A stretch of DNA of 64,000 nt, from positions 21,759,771 to 21,823,770 of the forward strand of contig OX438743.1 of NCBI GenBank assembly GCA_949316235.1, in the 5' to 3' direction. Under the pieces are notes generated by a model, which was not told the origin of the DNA, ran no database searches, and worked only from the letters and a program-made list of their open reading frames with translations. Shown here piece after piece: positions 11,874 to 25,800 of the stretch; the stretch's first letter is position 1, and every line of letters starts with the position of its first letter. Made by a program: the position numbers and the translations under genes. This DNA is from Oegoconia quadripuncta. Lineage: Eukaryota > Arthropoda > Insecta > Lepidoptera > Autostichidae.

Positions 11874-12817
11874 TTATAGGGCTGCTGTTATAAAATGCTG
11901 CTAGACAGTCTCAACAAACTCTATAGGCAAAAATGAGGAGAACGTGTAGCCAACATTAATCGCATTAGCAGTGTAGCCGCAGCGGGGCGGAGTAGACAGC
12001 ATCGCGCGCAACGTAAAATACCATGTTACATTGAGCTGACTTTGAGATGCCAGTTAAGACTAGACAGGACTAAAATGGACTAGACTATTTAAGCATGTGC
12101 CAATGCCAACACAATTGACAGCATTGGTGCTCATGCTTCTAGAGTCTGGATAATTATAATTTAATAATAATATCATGATTCTCAAAACTTATCCGCTGAC
12201 TCCAGGGTTATCGGTATTTTAATATTATCCCATCAAGCTAAGAAAACAAAAGTATCGATGGTTAAACATAATCGAACATTGTTACTTTTGTTTCGTGTTT
12301 CATTCAAAATTGGATAAAATACTCTATGGCTGAGTCCATGGATTGTGTCCGCGACATCGTAGTTTTCACATAGTGCAATATCGATATTAAAACATCGATG
12401 TTTTAAATCTTAACATCGATGATCGTCGACTATCCTAATCAAAGGATTTCTTTTCTTCTTTGAGATAGGAGGTAAAGGAATTCGGACTCGGACAGTTTAG
12501 TCTTATGTCTCATCTTTTATTTAGTTACAGGCAGGAGCAGGCTTAGGTTGAAGTTACTTTTCTGTAATAAAATTAGCTTATTGTGTGACGCAATATGAAA
12601 TGGTTTTGACTTTTTCAATATATCAATCATTTCCATTACTTTCCTAAATAAACGCAAAACATAACCTCCCGCCCGCACCTTCCCCAGTCGCACGCACTGT
12701 ACCTACACCTACATACATAATTCAGTCAATCACTTCGATCGATCGAATCGCCCAACCTATTATCTGCTGCCATATTCTCTTCAATTCCCTATACGAATCT
12801 TCTAGTAAGATCAAATA
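11874..12817. other. Upstream region of PFDN2
   Basis: No coding sequence is recognised. A moderately GC-rich block lies near 11970-12020. The proximal promoter of PFDN2 is presumably within the last few hundred bases, but no TATA-like or initiator motif stands out. Confidence 0.4.
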
Positions 12818-13332
12818 ATGGCTAAACCTGAAGCAAAAACCGTAAAGGGGAAAACAAATGAGGAGATATTCACAGGTTTTCAAACACTCCGATCGGAGCA
12901 AAGGATGCTTGCAAACAAAATATCCGAGTTGGAAATGGATCTCAATGAACACAAGTAAGTTAAAACTTCATGTAATATCCATCATGCTAGTAGATAATTA
13001 ATATTAAGTCATGCATGTTGTGCGTTATTTTTTTCAGAATAGTCATAGAAACTCTGCGAGGTGTGGATGGCAACCGCAAGTGTTTTCGGATGGTCGGCGG
13101 TGTGCTAGTCGAAAGGACAGTCGACGAAGTCTTGCCGGAGTTAGAAAGTAATCGAGAACGTCTGCCCCAGGCCTTGCAGGCGTTACACGAACAACTGACA
13201 AGGAAGGGCCAGGAGATCAACGAGTATATTGAATGTTACGACATTAGGGTGCAACGCATGGAGCGCCCGGCGGCCACCAACCCGAACGCAGAACCTGCTG
13301 CTAAGTCTAACGTCCTGGTACCCAGCGATTGA
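12818..13332 (+). CDS. Pfdn2: Prefoldin subunit 2
   Basis: Two exons, 12818-12954 and 13038-13332, are separated by an 83-bp intron (GTAAGT ... TTTTTTTCAG) and encode 143 residues, the usual length. Prefoldin 2 is a beta-type subunit of the hexameric cytosolic co-chaperone that hands nascent actin and tubulin to the CCT chaperonin. The protein has the two-helix coiled coil: a first helix around EEIFTGFQTLRSEQRMLANK, then the beta-hairpin segment RKCFRMVGGVLVERTVDEVLP, and a second helix ending in the region NEYIECYDIRVQ. The short tail is rich in Ala, Pro and Asn. The ATG at 12818 gives the start expected for the family. MOCS1 converges on it from downstream. Confidence 0.96.
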
Positions 13333-16104
13333 AAAAATACTCCACAGTACTAATTTATTATAGTGTGTAAAGCTGGGTATTGTCGCTTTTGCAGTCATAC
13401 ATAAGATTCACAGGGGCATATGACGAATTTAATTTTTCCACCAAGTGGATCAGGAAGATGTGCAATCTCAGTATACTGTTGCCAAAGTAGTCCTATTGCC
13501 GAGAACACATCATATTCTTTTATTACATATCACATGGTATACTTTAAAAGATCTTTCTTCCAATTTATTTTGAGCTGCACTACTGCAAATTGAGGGAGCA
13601 CTGGGTGGGTACATTTATTTTCAACTTAAGAGATATCTAATCTCCAATTCTGATCACTATTTGCTTATTAAATCAGTATTTCAGGCATGAATTATCTAGT
13701 CGCCAAATCAACACCTGGGATGCCTAAAATGTAAATTTTTAAAGATTTTTTTGTATGTTCTTATTGACACTGACCTGTTAACTATGAATTGTACATACAT
13801 ATTTGTTTGAGCATCCATAACTTGGGGTGGGATTTGAACCATCAACCACTAGTTTCATCGTATCATATTCTATTGTATCAATAATAAATAATCTCTAGCT
13901 TAGTCTATGAATATATGTAAAAGGAAATGTAGGAATTGTCTTCTTTTTTAGACACTGTTTTCCTCTTCTCAAGGTCACCAGATTTCGTCTTTGGGTCGAG
14001 AGTTTTTGTCTGTATCTCGGAGAAACTCCATCTGTGTATTCTAAATGATTCACCACTCTTCATGTAAAACTGGGAAAATGATGTTTTTTAATGTCATGAA
14101 TTATTAGAGATTACATTATTTTGTGGCCACACAAAACTGTTGAACAAAAATAGATATACTATATCAGGACCTTACAAGTTTCGTACCTTGACAAGGTACC
14201 TATTCAAATCTAGTTTAAGTAGGTAGATTCTCAGAATATTGCTAATAAAACTTCAAGTAATAAAAAATAACAATTTTATTTGACATGTTCAATTGCTTAA
14301 TCTGTACTAATAATGGTTTATTTAATGCATAGAGCTGCCAAAAGGTAATGATCTCTTGTGTGCAAGTGCAATACAAACGATCTCAATGATTTGCCTTGTC
14401 ATAAGGATCAATACAAGAATCACAGTCAGGCTAAATCGGCTCCGATCTGTTGCGCCTTAACTCATTTTAGTCAGCACTGAGCAATCAGAATCCGTAATTT
14501 CGGCGGCGATTCAGCGTAACTGTGAAATTGGCTTTATTGTCGATAGTTATGTGTCAACCCTAAAAAATAAAACATATTTTGTATAATTACTAAACAATTA
14601 GGTATGCACATGTATACTTACTTGCAAATGCACTAAAAATATATCATATTGGAAAATAAAGTCTATAAAAAGAACCTACGAAATTTCATTTCATTATTAT
14701 CTACCTAACTTTAATGTACTTATATATTTTATGTAATAAAATTCACATTGCATTCTTTGCACAATGGTATGCTTACATATCAAAACAAAAAAAATAAATG
14801 AACATACTTATGTGTTGGTAACAACAATGTCTCTAAACATTTGGGGGATATCCAATCACAATAAACAGCGAATATATCCCTGGGAACATATTATAGCACC
14901 ATATTTTTTAATTGCAGTTGAAAGTAGAACTTTGTTCTAATATTGGACATTTACCACTTTATGTGCTTATTTAATAAATCTGTACTTCTTATACCTTCAC
15001 TGTAGGCCTTTGGTCTTTCACCTTTATAATGCATGGGCTGTGAGTACATTCGGCAAAGGAAAGTGTATAGGTAACCTGTTTTTATAAAATTTATTAAAAA
15101 AATTACTTAAATTGTACATATCACAGAACCAATTACAATTCTATCATACAATAATTCAATCCAGTGACTACCAATTTTATCTTAAGATATTGTAAAAACT
15201 GTTTTGTTCAATATTGGAATTTCATATTGTATAGGTATGTATAATGATCACATCGATTCACATATTTTAAATGTCATGTTTGTAATATTCTAAACTAGAT
15301 TTTTACAACGTTTTGAGTGTCCACTTGGATTACATAGCACACTTTTGGACTGATATTGGGACCTTTATTAAGTTAATTACTTAGTAAAGACTTAACAATG
15401 ATAAAAACCAAACTACTATTCGGAAATATACCTACCAATAAAAATGTAAAACAAAATGGAATATCTTGATTTAGGTCGGAGTCGGAGGCCTCAATACTAT
15501 TCCTCGTAGGTAATATTTATTTTGAGTTATCCGTCTTGTTTTAGTTTTCATAGGTGTGTAGTAATCTGGTTTTTATTTAAACGTTTTTTAAATTCATTTC
15601 GTCAACACCTATCATTTGATACCTTCGATGGGGTGCTGGAATTATTTGTTGTCAAGTGTGACAAAATTGTGACAATATTGACTTGTCATGTGTGAGTCTA
15701 CCATAAGTTCACGTGGGCGAGACATGTTAGCGAAATCTATAGGTAATGCTGCTCATTGTCGGTACGACTAACTGTGACAAAACGATAATTTACTTTATAC
15801 GTTAAATTCAACCGTATTTGTTATGCGGTAAAGATCGGAGGTAATCAAAAGCTTTACGCGACTTACGTTTTTTTTAACTTGAAAAATATTGCAGCATTGG
15901 CATTGGGTACTACAATGCAATTTTTTTTTCTTTTTTTCTCAGTTTGAAAAGGATATAATTCAAATAAAAGTTTTGATTAAGTTTGATAGTTACCATACGA
16001 GAAATACGGTTCAATTTAGCTTGTAAAAAAATCGATTCGTGTACATTACATGCAATCAGCAGGGCTACGTGCCTGAAAAGCACTTATACAATGTACATCG
16101 TTCT

Positions 16105-16227
16105 TGAGATTGAGATCGCGTCTCGGTCTGAAGACCATTTTTTCTGATGCTGTTTTAATATGCAACAGATTCTCAAGCGTCAACTTGAGGCCATGTCAAT
16201 CTTGAGAACGGTTTATTAATACGGGCC
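16105..16227. repeat. MITE of the GGCCCGTATTAATAAA family, left end lost
   Basis: It shares the internal block 'tgttttaatatgcaacag' and the right end 'tttattaatacgggcc' with the copies at 6756 and 57347. The left inverted end is missing. Confidence 0.7.
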
Positions 16228-16494
16228 TATCTCCATTAAAGTAGGAAAGTGGTCTAGCTGAATCATAGATAAAAACTTCAATCATAGAAAAAACTGCATA
16301 CTCCAGAGGGAGTATGAGAGGCGCTATCTGATGTAAGTAAGAGGTCAGCGTTCGCACCAAATTGAGGTGTAATCTGAATCGACATCAATATTTTTCTAGT
16401 CGGATCGAAAAAGAATAAAGAATCCTATATGAGTTGTGTTTTCGCGACACACAAACGACTAATTACACCATTGTATCTTTCAAAGTCACCATAG

Positions 16495-16835
16495 TGTAAT
16501 TAGGGAGTTAAGCAGTGGAAAGAAGATGTAGTGACAAAGATTGAAAAAGGTATGTTGAGAGGGTTTGGACTAAAGAAGATTAACGAAAGAATTATACGAT
16601 GCGAAAGTGGACGGTAGTGTTGGTAGGGGAAGACCACCGCGAATGTACCGTGATCAAATCGGGGACGTCTTAAAGAAAGGCTAAGTCAAGAGTATCCTAA
16701 ACCGACGAGCAGTATATGAACAATCTTATGAGGGTGACTGAAGCAAAAAAGGTGTGTCAGGATCGTAGCAAGTGGAAGTCTGTGGTCTCTGCCTACCCCT
16801 ACGGGAAACAGACGTGACTTTATGTATATAAACGA
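16495..16835 (+). repeat. LINE 3'-end fragment (same family as 39565-40065)
   Basis: The nucleotide sequence parallels 39720-40055, including 'gaccaccgcgaatgtaccgt' and 'gtggtctctgcctacccct'. That copy encodes the end of a non-LTR retrotransposon reverse-transcriptase ORF. The frames here are broken. Confidence 0.75.
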
Positions 16836-16854
16836 CTAATTTATAACAAATACA

Positions 16855-19800
16855 TCAGAAGTACATAACATTAGATGGCGCATACATTTCCTCCGGCTGC
16901 AATGGCGACGTATCGTGATCCCTCACCTTGATCTCCGGCGGCGCTTCCTTCGGCCAATCTCCGGACTTCCCGCCCGTCTTCCTCACGACGCGGAGGTCCA
17001 CAACCCGCATGCTCTTGTCCACTGCCTTACACATGTCGTACAGGGCCAGCGCGGCCACAGCGGCGCCGGTCAGCGCCTCCATTTCGGCGCCAGTGCGTGA
17101 CGTCACGCGAACCTCGCAATGAACCAAAATGTCGCCGCCGTGGTCGTGATCGGTTTTCGGGAGCTGTATCTTAACGCGGACGCAGTCCAGAGGGAGGGGA
17201 TGGCATAGAGGGATCAGGTCGGAGGTCTTTTTCGCTCCCATGACGCCGGCTATTTGAGCGACGGTGAGAGCATCGCCTTTGGGTAGCCGGGCGTCGCGGA
17301 GGAGTCTTAGCAGCCTTCCGCCGACGCGGAGGAAGCATTGCGCTTCGGCGACCCGTGACGTCACGTCTTTCTCGCCGACGTCGACCATTCTGGCGCGGCC
17401 CTCGTCGTCCAAATGGGTCATGACCGAATTGTTGCCCGCCTCCTTCGAGTAGCAGCGGACTTGGAGTTTCGGGTTGAACAGTGCTGAAGGTGTGAGGGTC
17501 GAAGCAGTCGTCATTGGAAACCGAATCGGAAATATTGAGGATGCAGTTGTCGTTTTCGAAGATGCAGAAGTAGGCGTCGACTGATTGGTGGCAGCGGCAG
17601 GCTGTAAGCCCGTTGGTCGGGAAGGAGACGCGCGTGCTGTGAACGGGCCCACATGTAAGTCGGTCGCAGGATGCAGGTCGGTATGGAGCTAGCCCCCTAT
17701 TAGAATCATCGGCCGGTTCTCCATTTGGGCGAGATTCTCCATGCCTAGTGAATATTAGTCAATTAGAAACCCCTGGCTTATTGGTCATTAGTAACAGAAG
17801 CTGGCTGTGAGCAGACTTGTGATTCAATACCAACCTACCTTTCTTGTACCTACTTAGGTTGACAAATGTACTACATTAAGTAAATGTTTTATTTCGTCAA
17901 AAAGTTACCAAAATCAAAATCAAAAATGCATTATTTTGTAGGTACACAGGGTACACTTAAAATAGTCAGATTTTACATTTTTAAAGCTACTGCTTGTTCA
18001 AAAGGCAATTTTCCCCTGAGAAGAACAAGCAAGAAACTCGAGAGGTCGCTCTTTTAAAAAAAGGTTTTTATATTACAAAATTATTATTTTATATTATAAT
18101 ATTTCATTATTAATTGTGAAATAGCCTGGTTATGCGAACGGGCTGGTTATGTCCATGATTGTTTATCATCTAAATAATCTGATATTTTATAATATGCTTT
18201 CTTAATAAGTTTCTGTTTTATAGTATCTTTAAATTTATTGAAAGGAAGATTTTGTATATCAACAGGAACTTTATTGAAAAAGCGTTTACATAACCCTTTG
18301 AATGAATTACTGACTTTGTGGAGGCGACTTATGTGACCTGCAAGTTTATCTTTATTTCTTGTATTGACATCAGGTTTATCACTATTTTTCCTAAATGATG
18401 TTATATTTTTTTTGACATATATTAGATTTTCAAAAATGTACTGTGACGAAAAGGTTAGAATATTATACTTTTTAAATCTGCCTCTAAGTGACACTGCAGG
18501 TCTCAATTGATAAATTGCGCGAACGGCTCGTTTTTGTAAAACAAAGATACCGTAAGACATCCGCAAGACACAAATACTGCTGTAACCCTGTTGTTTTTTA
18601 AATTAGCGATGCAAGGGTTTATACTATAAATATTATTGTTTTGTATTGACTTCAATAACACAATCACGTGTCAATGGTCAGTTGGTATTGAATCATTGGA
18701 GGACGTTTGCAGGCATGCTCAAGAGACTACAGATAGACGGAGAAACTGGGATAATTTAAAAAGGATTGTGAACTCTGCTTAGCGCCACAGAACTGATAAG
18801 AGACATACGTTGAACGTGAGCTAAGTACGCGAGTTGTGTCTAAAAAGACACAATCACGATTTGGGCCATTTCTGATACAGATACACATACAACTTTATTA
18901 TAAATTTGTAACCGTTGTACTTTACTTTTTTTTTAAACGATGAAATAAGGTTATTTCGAAAACCTTAACAAGCATCATAATTGTGCGTGCGAATATTTTT
19001 GTATGTGTTTCTGTGATATCCAAATAAATCTTTTATTTATACCGGATGGTTTTTGTACCGTAAGAAAAAAAATAGGGCATTATGGTAAGTGAAATAGAAC
19101 GTATTAGCATAGGGTTTTTTTATGCACTACGGGTTCGTACTTGACCTCAATCACACCTGATGTTAAGTGAAGATGAAGTGGAAGTGAACTGACCCGGAAA
19201 CCCCAACACATTTGGGGGACTGGCTATCTTATCTTTGACAACCGGAACACAACAATGCTATTAACATTGCTGCTTGGCGGCAGATTTAGATAAGATGGTG
19301 GTAGCTAGCCAGGCGGACATTTTAACCAAAACCATCATCGAATATATAAATAAATATAAATATTTCGGACACTTACACCAATCATATAGTCCCAAACTAA
19401 GCAAAGCTTGTGTTATGGTTACTAGATAACGGATAAACATACATAAATATTTATATAAACATCCACGACTCGGGAACAAATGTTCGTATTCATCACACAA
19501 ACATTTACCCGTCGCGGGATTCGAATCCGCAACCGACGGTTTAGCTGACGGGGTCACTATCCACTACACCAAACGGTCGTCAATAAATCGTTAATTGTGT
19601 CATTTGACGGTCGCGTTTGTAGCCTACTCCACATAATTACATCATTAAATTAAATAAATAAAGAAAATTTGGAAATAATATCATTATTATAGATTAATAT
19701 GCCAGCAGCAGATGCTGATGTGCCTATATCCATGCTGGTGTATTGGTAAAGAAAAGGAATAAGTAACAATATTTTTTTTTCATTTGGGTCACTTACACCA

Positions 19801-22800
19801 ATCATCTAGTCCCAAACTAAGCAAAGTTTGTACTATGGATACTAGATAACCGAAAATATTTATCCTACCACTGCCCTGCTTATATATATTTGAAATGGCA
19901 AAATTTATGAAGCAAAATCATAAATAAAATTAAAGAAAAAAAAACCTTTTTAAAAACAAGCTTTTATTATTTGTTTATAAAATGAACTAAAAAGTTAAAA
20001 ATAAATTAACTCTAAAAAGAAATATAACACTTTGTAACTTGATTGTAACCTTTAACGACAAATAAGCGTCTTCGTCTAGGACAAAATAATTCCATATTGT
20101 ACAAATTTATTTAATTTTAACACTAAAACTTTTCACCATACATAATTATTCAATCTCGTCCCCCCTCTTTATCATAGTCCCCATTTATAAATGAAAGCGT
20201 GTTACATTTAATACAACACAACATTTTCCTCAAGCTATCACAATGTAACACGCTTTCATTATAAATGGGGACTATGATAAAGAGGGGGGACGAGATTGAA
20301 TAATTATGTATGGTGAAAAGTTTTAGTGTTAAAATTAAATAAATTTGTACAATATGGAATTATTTTGTCCTAGACGAAGACGCTTATTTGTCGTTAAAGG
20401 TTACAATCAAGTTACAAAGTGTTACATTTCTTTTTAGAGTTAATTTATTTTTAACTTTTTAGTTCATTTTATAAACAAATAATAAAAGCTTGTTTTTAAA
20501 AAGGTTTTTTTTTCTTTAATTTTATTTTTAACTTTTTAGTACCTCTATTTAGACGAATCAAACGAGACCAAACTCGATGGGGTTGCGTCGTTTAATTACG
20601 GAGTTCCTATGGCCACCTTCCGGCTCCAACATCAGACCCTGCTTACCATATAGTATCAAAGTACTCGTCAAGACTAATCCAATGAGCCCAAACTCGATGG
20701 GGTTGCGTCGTTTAATTACGGAGTTCCTATGGCCACCTTCCAACTCCAACATCAGACCCTGGTTACCATATAGTATTAAAGTACTCGTCAAGACTAATCC
20801 AATGAGCCCAAACTCGATGGGGTTGCGTCGTTTAATTACGGAGTTCCTATGGCCACCTTCCAACTCCAACATCAGACCCTGGTTACCATATAGTATCAAA
20901 GTACTCGTCAAGACTAATCCAATGAGCTCAAACTCGATAGGGTTGCATCGTTTAATTACGGAGTTCCTATGGCCACCTTCCGGCTCCATCATCAGACCCT
21001 GGTTACCATATAGTATCAAAGTACTTGTCAAGACGAATCTAATGAGCTCAAACTCGATAGGGTTGCATCATTTAATTACGGAGTTCCTATGGCCACCTTC
21101 CAGCTCCATCATCAGATCAGCTCTATGTCACAATAACATTGCATTGTCATCCGATTTATACATGCATTCTAAATTTCAGCTCAATCGGAAACCGGGAAGT
21201 GGATCAAATTTAAGTTGCAAAATTTGATTACAGACAACGGGACAGGTGAAAGTAAATAAAAGCTTGTAAAAATATTATAAACAGGCTAAGGATGTGGTAC
21301 AAATAAATACTCGGTACCCTGAAAAAATAATAATTAACGAGTTTCCCAAATCCACGCGGTTTCAAAAAAACTGCTATTTCGTGGGTAAACTAATATACAA
21401 CATGTAACAGAATTAACGCAAAACCAGAAATTAGTTTGTTCAGAATCGGAAGTAGAGCCGATTGCACTATGTTAAAATATAGGTATTAATTTCAAAAATT
21501 TTAATTAAATTGAGATCAATTCTAGAGTTGTTCTAAAGTCTGTGTGTTTGATACGACCACGCCCTTATTATTTTAAATAAATTGATTTTGCTACCAATCT
21601 TCTTTCTTCGTTTTTCTTTTGCAACTGTTTTCCCGCCAATAACTGTATGGTGACAGATGGTTTTTCCACGAGTGGGTAACTGACAACTGGTAGTAAACTT
21701 TGTAGAATTATTAATCAAATGATGTGGACACGATAACTTAAAATGCTAGTAACTTTTAAGATATTCCTTAAATTATTTGAATAGTTATGCAGATAGATTT
21801 ATTAAATTATAAATCATTTGGGGTGTATGAGGTTTTGCGTTAATTCTGTTACATGTTGTATATAGTATTCCGACAAATCTCAAAGATCAAGTATTCAATA
21901 GCTTTAAAAGGAACTTACAAATGTGGCTTCTGCAATACTCGTTTTATTCCATTAAAGAGTTCTTGGATCACAAGGACAATTAAATGCATGCTTGCATGCA
22001 TTTCTTGATTTCTTGATGTCACAATTGGATATTGTCAAATATTTGCATGTCATTATGACTGAACTAGGAGGATCTTATTGTAATAACACCTAATGTAATG
22101 TACCCTATTCAAGAGCAAATAAATCATATTCTATTCTATTTTATAAACATCCATGACTCGGGAACAAATGTTCGTGTTCATCATACAAACATTTACCCCT
22201 CGCGGGATTCGAACCCGCAGCCGTTGATTTCGCTGACAGGGTCACTATCCACTACACCAATCGGTCGTCGATTAATAGTCCAATACGAATTCCCAATTAA
22301 TTTCGCATGATAGCAACCCTGCGAATCCCGCCAGTCGCATTTGAATCTAAATTCGGGGCGTGCGTTTTTAAAAAAAAAATTTCGGTGATGGTTTTGAAAA
22401 AATAAAATAAAAAAGGGCCTATGCCAATAACTTCTATTTCACTTACCTAATATGCCCGATTTTTGCCGAAAAAACTCATACATATAATAAATTTGCTGCG
22501 TACTACAGTCAACCGCAGAAGTCAGTGCCGGATTGTATACTTCATGCCAAGTGTTTCCACTCACACGGGCTATATCTACCATTACCAGTCTAAAATCCTG
22601 CTATTACGTCAGTCATCTGCAGATGATTAAATGTATTTTTTTTTTTTTTTTATTAAAGACTGGTTTCGCGTTTGGCCACAATCTCACCTGATGGAAAGTG
22701 ACGATGTAGCCGAAGATGTATCACGCGCACCCAGTAAATGCCTATTCACTCTAGACTTGAAGATCCCAAGGTTGTAAGTGTCGGGAAAAACCGACGCGGG

Positions 22801-25800
22801 CAGTGAGTTCCATACTTTAGCAGTCCGCATTATAAATGACGAAGCAAAGAGCTTAGTGCGGATGTTCGGTATGTTGACAACATATGGATGGAAACCCCCC
22901 CCGCGCCTGGTTGTCCGAAGACCTACAAAATAAAGCATTTTTGACTTTGACTTTATTATTTGGTGTATTTGGATGGTATCCTAGTTTAATTTGGTCTGAA
23001 AATGATTTATAAACAAATAAACACACCGAAAACAATTTCACGACCTGTTTGGTGTCGTAGTTAGAAACTGACTACAATCCCAAAAGGTCGCTAGTTCGAA
23101 TCCATATAGCGGCATAATGTTTGTATGCTGAATACGGACACGTGTACCCGAGTTATGGACATTTACAAAGAAAATGTATTTGTGTAGTATATCAACCATC
23201 TGTTATCCACAACACAAGCCTAGTTGCTTAGTGTGCAACTAGATGGCGTTGTGTGTATGTCCAAGGATATTTACTTATTTTATTTATTGATCAAAAAGTC
23301 TAAATGTGCTTGGCAGATAATGTCATATTCTTACGCTGGTGTTGCCCCTTATGCAAAACCTCCGGCGTCACTACCTACGTATGTAATAGCGCGTGGATGT
23401 TTAAACTCCATTTGAGGTACAACTCATTTCTGAACTGTGATATTGGTGAGTGATGCCTTAAGCAGTTCCCTACTTCTAGACTAATCCGGCACTGACTGAA
23501 GTGCACAGAGTAGGATATCTCACCAGCATGCTGTGGTTTCTTGTTGGCCAGCGCGGCCCGTATCAGCTCCTCGAGCTGTTGGTCGCTGGCGCCCGCGCGG
23601 ATGGCGTCCCGCAGAGACACCTCGGCCGACCCGAACAGGCACACCTGTAACAATTAATCCTTAATACGACATCCTAACGATTATGGCCCAGAATTACTAC
23701 CTTTAATGAATATTGAAAATTATTATTATTTTTTTTTTAATTTCTTTTTCTCAGCATGAGCTGGTATTTCATACCATTCACGGTCATTAACCAAGTAAAT
23801 GGTATATTCCTATTTATTTTAAAACCGTAAGTCAGTTTGTTCGTTTTCGTCAATTTGGAGGACTTTTCTGATAATACAAGTTTTTAAAATGGCGGCTTTT
23901 TGCATAGGTATGTACGTAGATGGTTTCAGATCAAGAAATATTTTATTCTGGGGGTGTGAAATAAGCTTCGAGCACGAAGACGTAAAGGAGTGGCACGCAG
24001 ACCCATCTGCTCAAGCACCCCCAGAACAAGAACTAACTATACTCACCACTCTACTATGATTTACGCACGCAGACGTACGCACGCACGCACGCACGCACGC
24101 ACGCACATTAGATTTAAATTCACCCTTTCTGAATAAACATTATTCTTCTTATTCTTATTCTAGGTACCAGGTGTAATCATAGTCTAGGTATGGTTTAAGA
24201 ACTCCTGATTATTATAAAAGCCGTAGTTTAAAAGCAACTCATTTAACTGTTATAGGACTTCGGATGGTACAGCTTAAATGTAAAGGAGCATCCAGAACCC
24301 ACATGATTTCAATTTGCCCTCTAGCTACTCCTCTCACAACCGTGGCATTTGCTTTGACTATGACCATACCCTGTCCCAATGAGATGGTGATGTGTAGTGA
24401 TAAATATGACCATACCTTAAGGTTTCCATCAGCAGTGATCCTAAGACGGTTGCAAGTAGCGCAGAAGTGGTTGGTCATGGAGGAGATGAACCCCACGGTG
24501 CCGGCGTACCCGGGCACCTTCCACACCTGTAGGGTTGCGATGATTTTTTCAATCAATCAATCATTTATTTATTTGTGATACACAGGTGTACAGGTTGTTA
24601 TGCTACATTAACTTATAAATATGATCTCTGTGATCAGTCGAATTGGCATACAAATATGGTAGTCATGTTAAAATAGTCGTGAAATTTAATAAACAGCAAA
24701 ATAAATTTTGTCAGTTAAACAATAACAGTAACATAGAATGAATTAATATTAAACAATCATGTGAATTAAATAGCCTCCATTATATTAATGTATCAATTTT
24801 AATTTGTATTATTTTTATTTTGTATCATATTTTAACTGCTTCCGTGGTTCAAAGCAAACAACATAAGGTTTACAAATGGTGGTCGCGAGGTCGGTTCCCA
24901 GCGGACTATATGATTAGTACTCAGTTTGGTCGGTGGTAGGACATTTTTAAATGTCTGCTTGACGCAACTACCACCATCTTATCTAAGTCTGCCGTTTAAC
25001 AGTAATGTTGATAGCATTGTTGTGTTTCCGGCTGTTTGAGAAACGAAAGTGAGTCTCCCAAATCACTTTTGGTACTAGGCTCCACCTTCGGCCTTATCTT
25101 CACTGCATAAAACAAGAGATAATTTTCTATATTCGCAAGATTTTTTTTCTGTTGGGCTATCAGGTGATTTTTTTTTTGCAAAAAAAATTATAAAACCCCG
25201 AGTGCCCTCGAAACGTCAACAATCCAATTTTTTATTATTTTTAAAATATTTTGAACACTTACACCAATCATCTAGTCCCAAACTAAGCAAAGCTTTGTGC
25301 TATGGATACTAGATAACGGATAACATACATAAATATTTATATAAACATCCATGATTCGGTAATAAATGTTCGTATTCATCACACAAACATTTACACCTCA
25401 CGGGATTCGAACCCGCAACCCGCAACCGTTGGTTTCGGTGACAGGGTCATTATCCACAACACCAATCGGCCGTCTTCTTCAAAATCATGTTTTCGAACCC
25501 GCCAAAACATAGCTCCAGCAAACAAAACCATCTCGTAGAAACCAATTTTTAAAAATAAAAAACAGACACCGGCTGCTAACATATGTTTCAAAAATGTTCT
25601 TCGACACAATTAAGCCTGCCTTTTAGTTTAAGTATAGTTTTTTATTTATATTTTATAAAATTAAGACTTGCATATAGTCAATAGTTTTCTAGGCCAAAAA
25701 AACACTTTTTTGTCATTAATGTTCGTTACTAAATGTCATTAATGTACAAGAGGAAAAGAAATGGACCCAAATGCAACCCCTGAGGGATGCCTGATGGGAT

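Larger units (their letters stand above)
13333..16854. other. Convergent intergenic region between PFDN2 and MOCS1
   Basis: This 3.5-kb stretch is AT-rich with no recognisable exon. It should contain the 3' UTRs of both genes. Repeats seen are one MITE (16105-16227) and one LINE fragment (16495-16835); the rest shows no structure I can name. Confidence 0.5.

Noticed and set aside
12722..12952. Minus-strand frame opposite PFDN2 exon 1, and similar frames opposite exon 2
   Set aside because: They are shadows of the well-supported plus-strand PFDN2 exons.
16855..17652. A separate MoaC-only gene starting at the ATG at 17652
   Set aside because: An acceptor at 17638-17637 in the right phase joins it to the upstream MoaA-like exons, matching the known MOCS1 fusion; the ATG lies in intron sequence.
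20558..21227. 216-codon and 157-codon frames as a repeat-protein gene
   Set aside because: The frame is open on both strands because the unit is 120 bp. No homologue, start context or splice site supports coding.
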